DNA of 64,000 nt from Atrina japonica (Eukaryota; Mollusca; Bivalvia; Pterioida; Pinnidae). The notes under the pieces are model-generated. The model was not told the DNA's origin. It saw only the letters and a program-made list of their open reading frames with translations, and ran no database searches. The stretch is taken from NCBI GenBank assembly GCA_030159075.1, contig BROG01000915.1, forward strand, positions 87,001 through 151,000. The letters are read 5' to 3'. The translations under genes were made by a program, and so were the position numbers. Below, piece after piece: positions 12,717-24,649 of this stretch (position 1 is its first letter; the number at the start of each line of letters is the position of its first letter).

Positions 12717-12995
12717 TCACCATATATAAGCGAGTATTCCAGTAAGGAGTAATACATTTTTCCCGTACATCTTGTCAAACCAAAAAATGAGTAGAATCAT
12801 CTGTATGATAATCAAAAGGTTACTCCGCCTCACCATCGTATGTGAATCGGACAATAGATGGTTTAAATCTAAATCCTTCCATTTGCAAGGTGACTCTACA
12901 ATACATTGTACTATAATATCATTGGATAGATATAAGCTGTGTCCAGTAATAGGATGCATCCAACATAAATATGCCTGTTTCCAGCTTCCATACAT
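12717..12995 (-). other. decayed segment shared with 41950-42070, origin unknown
   Basis: The 12750-12860 part shares blocks with 41960-42050, such as GTGAATCGGACAAT and AGAATCRTCTGT. Minus-strand frames in both copies read similar short stretches (FWFDKMYGKN here, FGYDRLHRKM there). They may be remnants of the same coding repeat or lost gene. I do not recognise it. Confidence 0.25.
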
Positions 12996-12999
12996 AATT

Positions 13000-13660
13000 T
13001 CAAGCAGCTACAAACAAATTACCTGTTAGGATTATGTCTTTAATTCTTTATAATTATTCCAACTAAAATCAAACTTTTTTATAAGGTTCATGTAGTTTCC
13101 CAAACTTTTCCTTACTGACTTTATGTACATCTAAATGACAGACTCAGGTATTAAATTAATAAATGGTAAATTAACCACGACAGATTTGCTATATAGAAAA
13201 ATCTAAACAATGTATGTAAAACAATCTTTCTAATAAACCCTGTTGTTGTTATGTCTCAGGGACTGAATGATGTCAAAAAATATACAATGTATGTATCAGA
13301 TTTATAATCATTTAAATATCAAAATATGATTTGAATTTGGCAATTTCTTTAAGAAGATTAAAGGATTACCTCAAAATATGTAGAGATTAACTCTCCTGCA
13401 TAAAAAGGCTTGTGTAAATCTACCAGCATTTGTGATATAAAAAGGACTTGATGTTTTATAATTTTATGATTTATATAATATACTAATCAGTCTATTTGAA
13501 TAGCTAAAATCATGCATGTACATAATTGTAACAACAGCTAAATGCATTGTGCAAAGGAAATAAAAAGTAAATTGAGGGTCTTCATGGTGTTCAGTATGTG
13601 AAGACCATCACGATGTATTATCATTTACTTCCTGGTTTCAGTCTAAATCTTTTCTTAACT
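13000..13660. other. intergenic DNA, nothing recognised
   Basis: AT-rich, without a supported gene or tandem repeat. Confidence 0.3.
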
Positions 13661-13666
13661 TTTCAT

Positions 13667-13860
13667 CCCCTGTTATCACATTTAGACTCACCCAGATCAA
13701 TAAATAATAAGGTATACTGTCATAATTCAGGGTGAACAAGTTAATAATTTATAATCAAAATTACCAGTATGGTAGAATACGAATACACTCTAGATTTCTG
13801 ACAGTAACATGAACTTACCCAATCTTTGAAATGGACAGATCCAAATGTGACTTCAGAGGG
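13667..13860. mobile_element. MITE, CCCTGTTRTCACATTTAGAC family, copy 1
   Basis: The ends CCCTGTTATCACATTTAGAC and the inverse near 13840 (CCAAATGTGACTTCAGAGGG) pair imperfectly. A second copy of about the same length, with the same ends and the same internal CTGTCATAATTCAGGGTGAA, lies at 34371-34569. Confidence 0.7.
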
Positions 13861-13884
13861 TGATTATTAAACTTATTTACAAAT

Positions 13885-14002
13885 ACAGTGGGGCCTGTCT
13901 TGTCAGACCACATTCTGAAAACCACTTGGTTAAATGATATTTTAGATAGAACCTCTGTATTTCATTGCAGATAGGGTGGTATCTTAAGACAGGTTCCACT
14001 GT
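13885..14002. mobile_element. MITE, ACAGTGGAACCTGTC family
   Basis: ACAGTGGGGCCTGTC at the left and GACAGGTTCCACTGT at the right form terminal inverted repeats of 15 bp with two mismatches, in a 118-bp element. Confidence 0.75.
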
Positions 14003-14009
14003 AATAAAA

Positions 14010-16150
14010 TAAGAATTTATAGGTTGAGCATTCATTTCAGGATTGTAACACTTATTTTTGTTAATGCATATGTTACTTAGAATACATTTGGCATTATAAT
14101 TGGAATATCATCACATTTTAGTATTCCTGTACTCAATATACATGTAGTCGTGGTTCTGATTCAGAAAATCTGTTAAATGATTATGAATATTTTCCAGAAA
14201 AATTAAATTACCATAGAGTTAGGATGGGAGGGGAAATTAAACACATTTATAACACTTTCAAAATATCTTGAAACTAATTCGCACTGCATGAATATTCATT
14301 TATATTAACCAGGTGCTAAAGCACTTGTACGTATATATCGCTGAGGAGAAAGTGCAGATAATGGAATAAAATTTATATATATGCAAATGACTATAGTCAG
14401 AATTCAAAGAAATAAAAGCATACTTGATATATATAAGTCGGTCCATAGCAAGGGTATGACATCATCATTTTTGCTAATGACATCAGTTTTTTCACTGATA
14501 TATGGTACAAAATGTACATCTGCACTATAAACCTGGTATAATGAAATACCAGGTCACTGTGTGACAGCTTTCCACCAATCATTTTTCCAGAAAAGTTGTC
14601 AAAGGGGAGGTAAATTAAATAACCCTCATAACAATGACATCAGTCTGTATCATAAGTCTAATATTGCTGTGTAGCCAAACGGAATCATAATCAAACTGTT
14701 TGGAATTAGCGTAGAGTCTTAATCAATTCCTGCAAACGTAGATTTAGGAGTTTACACAATCTACATAGCTAATAAAGAACCATTAGTGGCTACAGTAGGA
14801 TTACAAGAAGAGTAAAGGGATTTACATATAACTTTATATAAGCATTGAGGCATTATATGTTTATGTATACAGAGGTTGTGACAAAGGGAAGAATAAAAAT
14901 ATAGGGCTGTAAACACAGAATTCACATACTAGTGTGGAAGCTTATAATCACCTTTAGGCCCTTACATATTAATGTAGAGATGCATCACCACCACCCCCCC
15001 CAAAAAAAAATCCATTGCCTCTTGAAAATGTTTTACAGGATCTCATTAAATTCTATTCACAGCCCTTTCTATCATAAAATGTCATCATTTACTGTAAGCA
15101 ATATCTTTATTTCATAATTTAAAAAATAACATTGCCAAATGGCATTTAAGCCATGAGGATTGGGTGGGGACCGGTGGGGTAATTTTTGTTATTTCTGTTA
15201 TTTTATTTCAATGACGTTATGTTCAACTTATCAAGTCATTATAAAAATATCAAAACCATAAAATATAAGTTTAAGAAAAAAATAAAATTTTGACCCACAC
15301 CGACAATGTGTTAAAGAGAACTGATATATATAAATAGATTTCATTTTACTTAAAGATACATCATCATATAATATCAATTAATGGGGACATATAAGGGGAA
15401 CAAATTAGTGCCCTGTACATGCATGTAGTATAAAAATTGTTAAGCATGGGTTCCCTTTGAGAGCCCCATCCAAATAACACCTAGGCTTATTTCATTGTAG
15501 GAATTAAACCAGGTACTTGGAGAAAAGTTTTTACTCTGATATTTTATTGTTTGGAATTAATGTGATCATTCTTGTTTACAATTTTTAGATTTATAATGAA
15601 ACATTTTGGATGTGCCATCTTGAATGCATTTCTTGTATAAAAGGCTTTGAATTATTATAGTAGCATGTTTGAGAAAAAAGTTTGTGTGTCTGTTTATAAT
15701 TGCTAATTTTCAAAGGATAATTTAATTACAGGTGAGGTTTCTTTTGCTAACTTTTTATGATAATAATTGTGAAATATGTACTTGTATCACTGTTTTTTAA
15801 TGAAGGCACACTGACCTATATTCCATATTTTATAATACCTTAAATTTTCACAATAAGACTCCTCAAGTTTTGTTAGGAGATAAAAGAAAATCTTGAAAGG
15901 AATAGGGCCTCATTATTGAATGTAAAAAGAGACTTCCCACAAGATAAATGATTGTTCCTATAACAACATTTTTATTTTTTTTTTATTTCAAGTACTTTTG
16001 ATTAGATGGAACTAACAAAACATTGCAGACCCTGCTCAAACCATGAGTGATTTATCAAGTATACATTGGCAAAAAGAAATACAGTTTATTCCACTTTAAT
16101 GAAGCTAATTGATTCTCAAATCCGGAAAACTCCCTACAATCTGCAATCCT
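14010..16150. other. intergenic DNA, nothing recognised
   Basis: About 2 kb of AT-rich DNA without a coding frame that I would trust, tandem array or clear mobile element. Confidence 0.3.
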
Positions 16151-16154
16151 GTAC

Positions 16155-16372
16155 CTTTGGAGCATACAGAGTGAAAGTCAGGAGTCTTTCAGATGAAACA
16201 TAAAATTGAGGTCCCACATTGCGGAAAGATGTGGCACATAAAAGAACTCTCACGGCATTGACATCTGTCCATAGCACAGGTCAAAATTTTTAGCACTTCA
16301 CTTAAAGGTGGTGACATCTCCATAAAAGTGAAAAATTCTTGACTGGATGTAAAATAACAAACAAACAAGCTG
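16155..16372 (+). mobile_element. SINE family B, body
   Basis: It contains TCTTTCAGATGAAACATAAA, a GTGGCACATAAAAGAAC block and a tail ending in TAACAAACAAACAAGC. The order matches the complete copy on the other strand at 16795-17060. The tRNA-like head is lacking or decayed. Confidence 0.65.
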
Positions 16373-16663
16373 TACTTTTGGGTGGCATTATGATATATTT
16401 TCCCGTAAAAATGGCAACACTTTCACTGTGACTGATTGTCTTTTGGCGCCATTTTTCAGGAATCTAAATTATTCTGTCATCTATATATGATCTAATGTTA
16501 TTTCTCTGCAGTATACCCATCAATTTTAACCCCTGAAAAAACAACGGACTTTTGAATTTAAATGTCGGCATTTTTAAATATTGTTATATAGAGGTTAGCA
16601 TTTATACTTTAAAATGTCATTATTCATTAATATTTATTGATTTACTTGCACCAATTCTAAATA

Positions 16664-16678
16664 TTATGGATATATATA

Positions 16679-16768
<90 letters not shown>
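16664..16768. repeat. (TG)n-(TA)n compound microsatellite
   Basis: ATATATATG, then a short TG run, then about 70 bp of TA. Confidence 0.96.
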
Positions 16769-16772
<4 letters not shown>

Positions 16773-16794
16773 TTCTCAGTTAAACACAAAAAAT

Positions 16795-17060
16795 TTTGTT
16801 GTTGTATTGTTGTTTAACATCCCATTCAAGATAGAGACATCACTAATGTGGTAAAGGGCTTCAAATTTTGGCCTATGCTCAGCACTTACAAGCATTGAGC
16901 AGTGTGGGTTCCTTTATGTGCCTACACCTACTGTGATACAGAACCTCGGTTTTTACTGTCTCATCTGAAGGACAATAAAAGCCAGCCTCCTCTGCCGGGG
17001 CTTGAACCCATGACACCAGGTTGCGAATCAGGCACTCTGCTGTAGAGCCATGAATGTCCT
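16795..17060 (-). mobile_element. tRNA-derived SINE, family B
   Basis: Read on the minus strand, the head has an A-box-like TGGCTCTACAGCAGAGTG and a B box GGTTCAAGCCC. The body has CTTCAGATGAGACAGTAAAA and CACATAAAGGAACCC, and the tail is ATGTTAAACAACAATACAAC. This is the layout of a full molluscan SINE. Confidence 0.75.
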
Positions 17061-17218
17061 ACAAAGAATTTTAACAACAGTAGATTAGTTTGTCAGTTAG
17101 ACACAAGATTTGAGCAGAGAAAACATGGTTATCATCAATAATTTTGTCCATGCATTTTGAGAACAACTGAGGTATTTGGTTAAATGTTTGTATAAATATT
17201 AAAACTCTAAATTTATGC

Positions 17219-17395
17219 ATAGGCGTCGGAATCGGGGGGCTAGGGGGGCTTAGCCCCCCCCCCCCACTTTTTTTTGCAAAGATAGACATAGGTGTTGGAA
17301 ATTGGGGCTTAGCCCCCAGACGTTTCTGGCGTGTGTGTATTTTAAGTTGGTTTAGCCCCCCCCACTTTCAATTTGCTTCCAACGCCTATGTTATG
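17219..17395. repeat. dispersed repeat with GGGGCTTAGCCCCC palindromes
   Basis: Two local copies of AGGCGTYGGAA or AGGTGTTGGAA are followed by GGGGCTTAGCCCC, and the inverse CCAACGCCTATG closes the segment. It is related to the starts at 4085 and 4502. Confidence 0.5.
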
Positions 17396-17699
17396 TATAT
17401 ATCTGCATGCATATTATTTGTTCTTATAGAGCTGTTTCTGAGAATAATTAATTACATATATAATGGAAATATTTGATATAAGATATCAGTGTATTATAAA
17501 CTCTATAAATAACCTGAACTCTTGGTGACACAAATAACTGCATAGAAGTAAATGACTCATTACTATGGTGGAAATTAAAGAGTTTTGAGACAATGTTTGA
17601 TCATCTACTTCAATATAGCTTCATAGATCCCTAATGGTTGTCTAGTGGTGGAGTATTTCATTTGCAAGCTAGCAGATAGTTTCAGGTTTGAATCTTTGT

Positions 17700-18822
17700 A
17701 AGACACAAGAACTAAACAGTGGTAGTTTAGTTTGTCAGTTAAACACAAGATTTGAACAGTGGTAGTTTAGTTTGTCAGTTAGACACAAGATTTGAGCCAT
17801 GATAGTTTAGTTTGTCGGTTAGACACATGATTTTAACATTGATAATTTAGTTTGTCAATTAGACACAAGATTTTAACAGTGAAAGTTTAGTTTGTCAGTT
17901 AGATGCAAGACTTGGGCAGTGGTAGTTTAGTTTGTTGGTTAGACACAAGATTTTAACAGATAGTTTAGTTTGTCAGTTAGACAATATTTTTACAGTAATA
18001 GTTTAGTTTGTCAGTTAGACACAAGGTTTTAACAGTGATAGTTTAGTTTGTCAGTTAGACACAAGGTTTTAACAGTGGTAGTTTAGTTTTTCAGTTAGAC
18101 ACAAGATTTGAGCAGTTGTAGGTTAGTTTGTAAGTTAGACACAATAGTTTAACAGTGATAGTTTAGTTTGTCAGTTAGACACAAGGTTTTAACAGTGATA
18201 GTTTAGTTTGTCAGTTAGACACAAGGTTTTAACAGTGATAGTTTAGTTTGTCAGTTAGACACAAGATTTGAGCAGTGGTAGTTTAGTTTGTCAGTTAGAC
18301 ACAATAGTTTAACAGTGATAGTTTAGTTTGTCAGTTAGACACAAGATTTTAGCAGTGGTAGTTTAGTTTGTCAGTTAGACACAAGGCTTTAACTGTGATA
18401 GTTTAGTTTGTCAGTTAGACACAAGATTTGAGCAGTGGTAGTTTAGTTTGTCAGTTAGACACAAGGCTTTAACTGTGATAGTTTAGTTTGTCAGTTAGAC
18501 ACAAGATTTGAGCAGTGGTAGTTTAGTTTGTCAGTTAGACACAAGGTTTTAACTGTGATAGTTTAGTTTGTCAGTTAGACACAATAGTTTAACAGTGATA
18601 GTTTAGTTTGTCAGTTAGACACAAGGTTTTAACAGTGATAGTTTAGTTTGTCAGTTAGACACAAGATTTGAGCAGTGGTAGTTTAGTTTGTCAGTTAGAC
18701 ACAATAGTTTAATAGTGATAGTTTAGTTTGTCAGTTAGACACAAGGCTTTAACTGTGATAGTTTAGTTTGTCAGTTAGACACAAGATTTGATTTGAGCAG
18801 TGGTAGTTTAGTTTGTCAGTTG
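17700..18822. repeat. 40-bp minisatellite, about 28 copies, with higher-order structure
   Basis: The unit is GTTTAGTTTGTCAGTTAGAC plus about 20 variable bases. The variable half comes in at least four types: AAGGTTTTAACAGTGATA, AAGATTTGAGCAGTGGTA, ATAGTTTAACAGTGATA and AAGGCTTTAACTGTGATA. Ordered pairs of types recur as 80-bp units at 18380-18540. Confidence 0.97.
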
Positions 18823-18844
18823 TTTTACATAAGAAGTATTCTCC

Positions 18845-19100
18845 ATGCCTGAATGGTCAGACTATCGCACTTTAAACCATGAAGTCTCTAACTTTTGGTC
18901 AGTGCAGGTCGGAGCCCCACTGTAAAGTAAGCTGATTCATGTTAGAAAGTTTACCAGTTTACTTGTGGAGGGTGGGTGGTCTCTCTCACTAGGTACAAGT
19001 GTAACCAGGTTCTCTCCTCCATCATTAAGTCTGGCCGCCACCACATAACTGAAAAATAAAGTCAGGTTTACAGTGTGACTAGCTGCTTCAGCTTGATTTA
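18845..19100 (+). mobile_element. tRNA-derived SINE, family A
   Basis: Head GCCTGAATGGTCAGACTATC with a degraded B box (AGGTCGGAGCCC). The body has AGAAAGTTTACCAGTTTACT and GTGGTCTCTCTCACTAGGTA, and the end is ACATAACTGAAAAATAAAG. It starts just after the 40-bp array. Confidence 0.7.
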
Positions 19101-19213
19101 ACGGGCGGGGTGACTATATAAAGCCCTTCCACTCATCCCTGTGGGGCAGGGAGAGAGATGATTTAGTGTGTGTGTTTATGTCCTTGAGTGATCTGTATTT
19201 TCAATGACTTTAA

Positions 19214-19277
19214 AAGTGCCACTTCACTTGTACAAAGTGTCACTTCACTTGTACAAAGTGCCACTTCACTTGTACAA
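19214..19277. repeat. 22-bp tandem repeat, 3 copies
   Basis: TGCCACTTCACTTGTACAAAG is repeated three times with small changes. Confidence 0.85.
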
Positions 19278-19319
19278 TCTGATGAAGGTAATTAGACTGA
19301 ACATCCTAGACCAATTACT

Positions 19320-19445
19320 CTCCATCTAGGTATAGAGCTGTGAGGGCAATGAGATGAAATCTCACCCATATATCAGTCATGACTGGGGATCGAACCAGGG
19401 ACCTTCATCAGTGGCACTCTACCAACTGGGCTATTCTGCCCTTGG
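19320..19445 (-). mobile_element. SINE head with tRNA-like pol III promoter
   Basis: On the minus strand the A box TAGCCCAGTTGG and the B box GGTTCGATCCC lie about 40 bp apart, as in tRNA-derived SINEs. The anticodon arm does not fold properly and no tRNA 3' acceptor pairing is visible, so this is not called as a tRNA gene. Confidence 0.6.
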
Positions 19446-19555
19446 ACTTTTGACTTGAAGCCCAGGTCCCATCTGGCAAAAGCCATAAAAATTGAAAGAA
19501 TCATATGGAGGTATCACCAGCTGTACGTGAAATGATATTTATTTGATATCATATA

Positions 19556-19705
19556 TATGTGTGTGTGGTGTGTGTGAGTGTGTGTGTGTGTGTGTGGTGT
19601 GTGTGTGTGTGGTGTGTGTGTGTGGTGTGTGTGTGTGTGTTTGTGTCTGTGTGTTTGTGTCTGTGTGTGTATGTGTGTGTCTGTGTGTGTGTGTGTGTGT
19701 GTGTA
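19556..19705. repeat. (GT)n compound microsatellite
   Basis: GT runs broken by GG, TT and CT steps. The poly-His/Thr antisense frames are artefacts. Confidence 0.97.
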
Positions 19706-19924
19706 TGATATAATAATAATACGTGTCTGAACTGCAAGGAAAAACCTTAAACAAATTACCCAACGCATATTAAATATATGTATATGTATATGTATATTGT
19801 TGCATAATCTGTCAATAGTGCCACTAGACTTTGACAGGTATTGTTTCTTAATCACTTTGGTAAAATAAAGCCACATGTATTGAAAAAGGCTTTTTAAGAG
19901 GAACCTGTCTCAAGAGGTCAGTCT

Positions 19925-21050
19925 CAGGAAAGAACATTTTAAGTGTTTAGATGTGCAGATCTCTCCACATCATGTTAGGTGTTGAGATTTACAGACCTAT
20001 CCACATCATGTTAGGTGTTGAGATTTACAGACCTATCCACATCATGTTAAGTGTTTAGATTTACAGACCTCTCCACACCATGTTAAGTGTTTAGATTTAC
20101 AGACCTCTCCACATCATGCTAAGTGTTTAGATTTACATAACTCTCCACATCATGCTAAGTGTTTAGATTTATGGACCTCTCCACATAATGTAAAGTGTTA
20201 AGATTTACTGACATTTCCACATCATGTTAAGTGTTAAGATTAACAGACCTCTCCACATCATTTTAAGTGTTTAGATTTACAGACCTCTCTGCATCATGTT
20301 AAGTGTTTAGATTTACAGACCTCTCCACATTATGTTAAGTGTTAAGTTTTACAGACCTCTCTGCATCATGTTAGGTGTTTAATTTATGAACCTCTCCACA
20401 TCATACTAAGTGTTTAGATTTACAGACCTCTCTGCATCATGTTAAGTGTTTAGATTTACAGACCTCTCCACATCATGTTAAGTTTTACAGACCTCTCTGC
20501 ATCATGTTAAGTGTTTAATTTATGAACCTCTCCACATCATACTAAGTGTTTAGATTTACAGACCTCTCTGCATCATGTTAAGTGTTTAGATTTACAGACC
20601 TCTCCATATCATGTTAAGTGTTAAGTTTTACAGACCTCTCTGCATCATGTTAGGTGTTTAATTTATGAACCTCTCCACATCATACTAAGTGTTTAGATTT
20701 ACAGACCTCTCTGCATCATGTTAAGTGTTTAGATTTACAGACCTCTCCACATCATGTTAAGTTTTACAGACCTCTCTGCATCATGTTAAGTGTTTAATTT
20801 ATGAACCTCTCCACATCATACTAAGTGTTTAGATTTACAGACCTCTCTGCATCATGTTAAGTGTTTAGAGTTACAGACCTCTCCACATCATGTTAAGTTT
20901 TACAGACCTCTCTGCATCATGATAGGTGTTTAATTTATGAACCTCTCCACATCATGTTAAGTGTTTAGATTTAAAGTCCCCATCCATATCAGACTAAGTG
21001 TCTAAATTTACAAACCTCTCCACATTATGTTAAGTGTTAAGATTTACAGA
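19925..21050. repeat. 36-bp minisatellite with ~140-bp higher-order unit
   Basis: The monomer is TTAAGTGTTTAGATTTACAG plus ACCTCTCCACATCATG, with a CTCTGCATC variant. Four-monomer blocks containing TTAATTTATGAACCTCTCC recur at spacings near 140 bp, starting near 20520, 20660 and 20800, which shows higher-order amplification. Confidence 0.95.
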
Positions 21051-21059
21051 CTTGCAAAA

Positions 21060-22620
21060 TCTTTCCCTCCACAAACACTTATACAGAGTTTAGATTTTCT
21101 TAGTTCTTTCCAAAACTCATATAGTGTTAAAATTTTCTAGCCCTCTTCATATCTCATATTTTTTTGACTTTTGAGTCACCTGCATATCTCATAGTATTTA
21201 GATTTTCTAGTCCCCTGTACATCTCATAGATTTTCTAGTCGCCTGTACATCTCAGATTTTCTAGTCCCCTGTGCATCTTATACATTTTCTAGTCCCCCGT
21301 ACATCTCATAGATTTTCTAGTCCCCCGTACATCTCATAGATTTTCTAGTCCCCCATACATCTCATAGATTTTCTAGTCCCAAGTACATCTCATAGATTTT
21401 CTAGTCCCCCGTACATCTCATAGATTTTCTAGTCCCAAGTACATCTCATAGATTTTCTAGTCGCCTGTACATCTCATAGATTTTCTAGTCTCAAGTACAT
21501 CTCATAGATTTTCTAATCCTCTGTATATCTCAGAAATTTTCTAGTCCCCTGTGCATCTCATACATTTTCTAGTCCCCCGTACATCTCATAGATTTTCTAG
21601 TCCCCTGTACATCTCATAGATTTTCTAGTCTCAAGTACATCTCATAGATTTTCTAGTCCCCTGTACATCTCATAGATTTTCTAGTCCCCTGTACATCTCA
21701 TAGATTTTCTAGTCCCCTGTACATCTCATAGATTTTCTAGTCTCAAGTACATCTCATAAATTTTCTAGTCCCAAGTACATCTCATAAATTTTCTAGTCCC
21801 AAGTACATCTCATAGATTTTCTAGTCCCAAGTACATCTCATAGATTTTCTAGTCCCAAGTACATCTCATAGATTTTCTAGTCCCCTGTACATCTCATAGA
21901 TTTTCTAGTCCTCTGTACATCTCATAGATTTTCTAGTCCCCTGTACATCTCATACATTTTCTAATCCTCTGTATATCTCAGAGATTTTCTAGTCCCCTGT
22001 ACATCTCATAGATTTTCTAGTCCTCTGTACATCTCATAGATTTTCTAGTCCCCTGTACATTTCATAGATTTTCTAGTCCCCTGTACAGCTCATAGATTTT
22101 CTAGTCCCCTGTACAGTGCATAGATTTTCTAGTCCCCTGTACATCTCATAGATTTTCTAATCCCCTGTACATCTCATAGATTTTCTAGTCCTCTGTACAT
22201 CTCATAGATTTTCTAGTCCCAAGTACATCTCATAGATTTTCTAGTCCCCTGTACATTTCATAGATTTTCTAGTCCCCTGTACAGCTCATAGATTTTCTAG
22301 TCCCCTGTACAGTGCATAGATTTTCTAGTCCCCTGTACAGCTCATAGATTTTCTAGTCCCAAGTACATCTCATAGATTTTCTAGTCCCCTGTACAGTGCA
22401 TAGATTTTCTAGTCCCTTGTGCAGCTCATAGATTTTCTAGTCCCAAGTACATCTCATAGATTTTCTAGTCCCCTGTACATCTCATAATCTTTAGATTTTC
22501 TAGCCCCCTCCACATCTAAGTGCTTTTTAATTCCCTCCACAGTTCACATATTTCAATGTTTAGATATTCTAGGCCCCTTCACATGTCAAAGTCATTAGAT
22601 TATTTTCCTCACAACATCAG
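21060..22620. repeat. 28-bp minisatellite, about 50 copies, derived from the 36-bp array
   Basis: The unit is ATAGATTTTCTAGTCCCCTG plus TACATCTC, with a CCAAG variant for CCCCTG. Units at both margins (21070-21200 and 22490-22600) are longer and intermediate in sequence between this unit and the 36-bp unit of the previous array. They contain GTTTAGATTTTC and CCACATC. Confidence 0.96.
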
Positions 22621-23190
22621 CATGCTTTAGATTTCTAGTAATTTCCTATTCACTATATGACATTAAAGATTCTCCAAAAAATTTTATCAAATTAACAAGT
22701 CATAGACCCTTAAATTTGTTTTTAAAAATCCTCGAAATATTGATTTTTCCAGTTCTCAACATGTCATTAACCAGTGTTTAATGCAAGGCTTAAGATTTAT
22801 TGATGTCATTAATGCTATTTATAAACCCAGGATATTGAAAGTTTATATGAAGGAAAAAGAGATAAAAAGATGTTTTTGTTTTGATAAATTAATTGAAAAG
22901 ACATTTCAGTCCTGAAATTATTAATGTATTTTTTCTAAAGTTATGAAAAAAAACCTGCATAATGACATCAGCATCCAATTAAAAGCAATAAAAGGAGGAA
23001 ATAAATGCAACAGATCTTCATGTTAAACACAATAATTAACCTGATTCTTACTACAACTTACTGCAATGGTTGTTAGAAGGGAAATGAAACGACACTCAAC
23101 ATATAAAAATCAAATATACCAATATACATGTACAAATTTTTCTCCAGAGAAATTATACAAAATCTTACTTGTAGTTTATGAAAACCAATG
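22620..23190. other. intergenic DNA, nothing recognised
   Basis: AT-rich. No gene or repeat family was recognised. Confidence 0.3.

Positions 23191-23195
<5 letters not shown>

Positions 23196-23248
<53 letters not shown>
23196..23248. repeat. (AG)n microsatellite
   Basis: About 50 bp of AG repeat. Confidence 0.97.
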
Positions 23249-23252
<4 letters not shown>

Positions 23253-23714
23253 CATTGAAAGATATCTATATCATTAATGGGCATAAAATTAAAGTAAATA
23301 ACATAAGGTATTATATGTTGCTATCAGCAACTGACAGAAAATAGTCAGTATGATAGGTAATTATTTCTTAATCTGGTTTCACCCACACCTAATACATTCA
23401 ATTATGTTTGGAGGAGTGTAGCTAATTTAGCTTTGACTCTAACATGTAATGATTTAGTTAGAGTGGTGACAATGCAACGTTTACATGTATGATTTGATAT
23501 AAGAGTAAAACGATTTGTTCATATATATATATATGTAATAAGTCAAGTCTGTCACATTTCTATATAGGCCTACAATTGTGTGAGTACAGTTTATATAAAT
23601 GTTTGTGGGATTATGGTATAACCAGTATAGGATCTGTTTTGTAACAAACATCTAAATCTAGATCTACTCTGATACCAGTGGATATAGAGGGTATGGTACT
23701 ATGTATGTAGATAA

Positions 23715-23860
23715 AATGGAACCTGTCTTAAGAGACCACTTCATCAGCCACTTAAATGTGGTCTCTCAGGACAGGTGGTCTATCAAAAGAGGTCTAATTT
23801 AAAATATTATTTAATCAAGTGTTTTTCACGAGAGTGGTTTTTCAGGACAAGTTCCACTGT
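23715..23860. mobile_element. MITE, ACAGTGGAACCTGTC family
   Basis: ATGGAACCTGTC at the left and GGACAAGTTCCACTGT at the right are inverted ends. Internal GGTCTCTCAGGACAGGTGGTC is shared with the copies at 26114 and 27377. Confidence 0.75.
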
Positions 23861-23879
23861 GATAATTAAATGTCATTTG

Positions 23880-23909
23880 ATGATGATGCTCATGACAATG
23901 ATGATGATA

Positions 23910-23952
<43 letters not shown>
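23880..23952. repeat. (GAT)n trinucleotide microsatellite
   Basis: A run of TGA/GAT triplets, at first interrupted, then pure for about 45 bp. Confidence 0.95.
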
Positions 23953-23954
<2 letters not shown>

Positions 23955-24171
23955 CAACTGTACTGCATCTGCAAACAATTCATTTTTATGTCTTTATCAT
24001 TAGGCATAGTTTCCACAAAAAAACTTCTCTTTTGTATAAATAGTTTGAAAAAATAAATCTTTTTTGACAGAAATATTTATTTCAGGTCTTCATTAATCTA
24101 AACAATTAATCTGGGTGAAAATTATGATGTTCCTTTTACTAATACGTAATGCATATATGTTATCCAAATAG

Positions 24172-24400
24172 GGGCCTCCGTGGCCGAATGGTTAGAGCAT
24201 CATGTTTTGAACCATGAACTCTCTCACTTCTGGTCAGTGCAGGTTCGAGCCCGCTTATACCAAGGCTGATTTTTGTGAGAAAGTTTGTCATTGTAACCAG
24301 ATTCTCTATTCCACCATTAAAAACTGGCTGTCACCATATAACTGAAAAATTGTTGAGTGCATGTGGCATAAAACAACATTCAAAATTCAAAATTCAAAAA
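24172..24400 (+). mobile_element. tRNA-derived SINE, family A, best preserved copy
   Basis: The head has the A box TGGCCGAATGGTTAGAGC and the B box GGTTCGAGCCC. The body has GTGAGAAAGTTTGTCA and GTAACCAGATTCTC, then the CACCATATAACTGAAAAATT block. The 3' end is a short direct repeat of CAAAATTCAAAATTC. It lies 200 bp upstream of the first supported exon of the acidic protein gene. Confidence 0.8.
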
Positions 24401-24605
24401 TTCAGTTCCCTTGCTTAAAGAAGAAAACAAGTTGACACACAATATGGCTGCCAAAGGGAAATAACTTATGCAAAATACTTCTAACTGAAACCCATCTATT
24501 GTATGTAGGATAGGAACACTGGTAAAACATCAAAGCTTTTTCAATCTTTTTTCCACAAAATAAATGTTGATGAAAATTAAATCAGATATTGTTTTTTTAT
24601 TTCAG

Positions 24606-24649
24606 GATATTTACGTTAGTACCAGACCATATTTTGACAGTAAATAATT
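24606..24649 (+). other. 5' UTR part of the first coding exon
   Basis: A good acceptor (poly-T tract then TTTCAG) ends at 24605. The 44 bases before the ATG contain three in-frame stops (TAG, TGA, TAA), so translation cannot start further upstream in this exon. An upstream leader exon is therefore implied. Confidence 0.6.

Noticed and set aside
19320..19445. tRNA gene
   Set aside because: A and B boxes are present, but the anticodon and acceptor stems do not pair. It is the head of a SINE. The same holds for 8608, 16795, 24172 and 35567.
19514..19876. Poly-His/Thr protein
   Set aside because: A by-product of the (GT)n microsatellite. All three phases are open.
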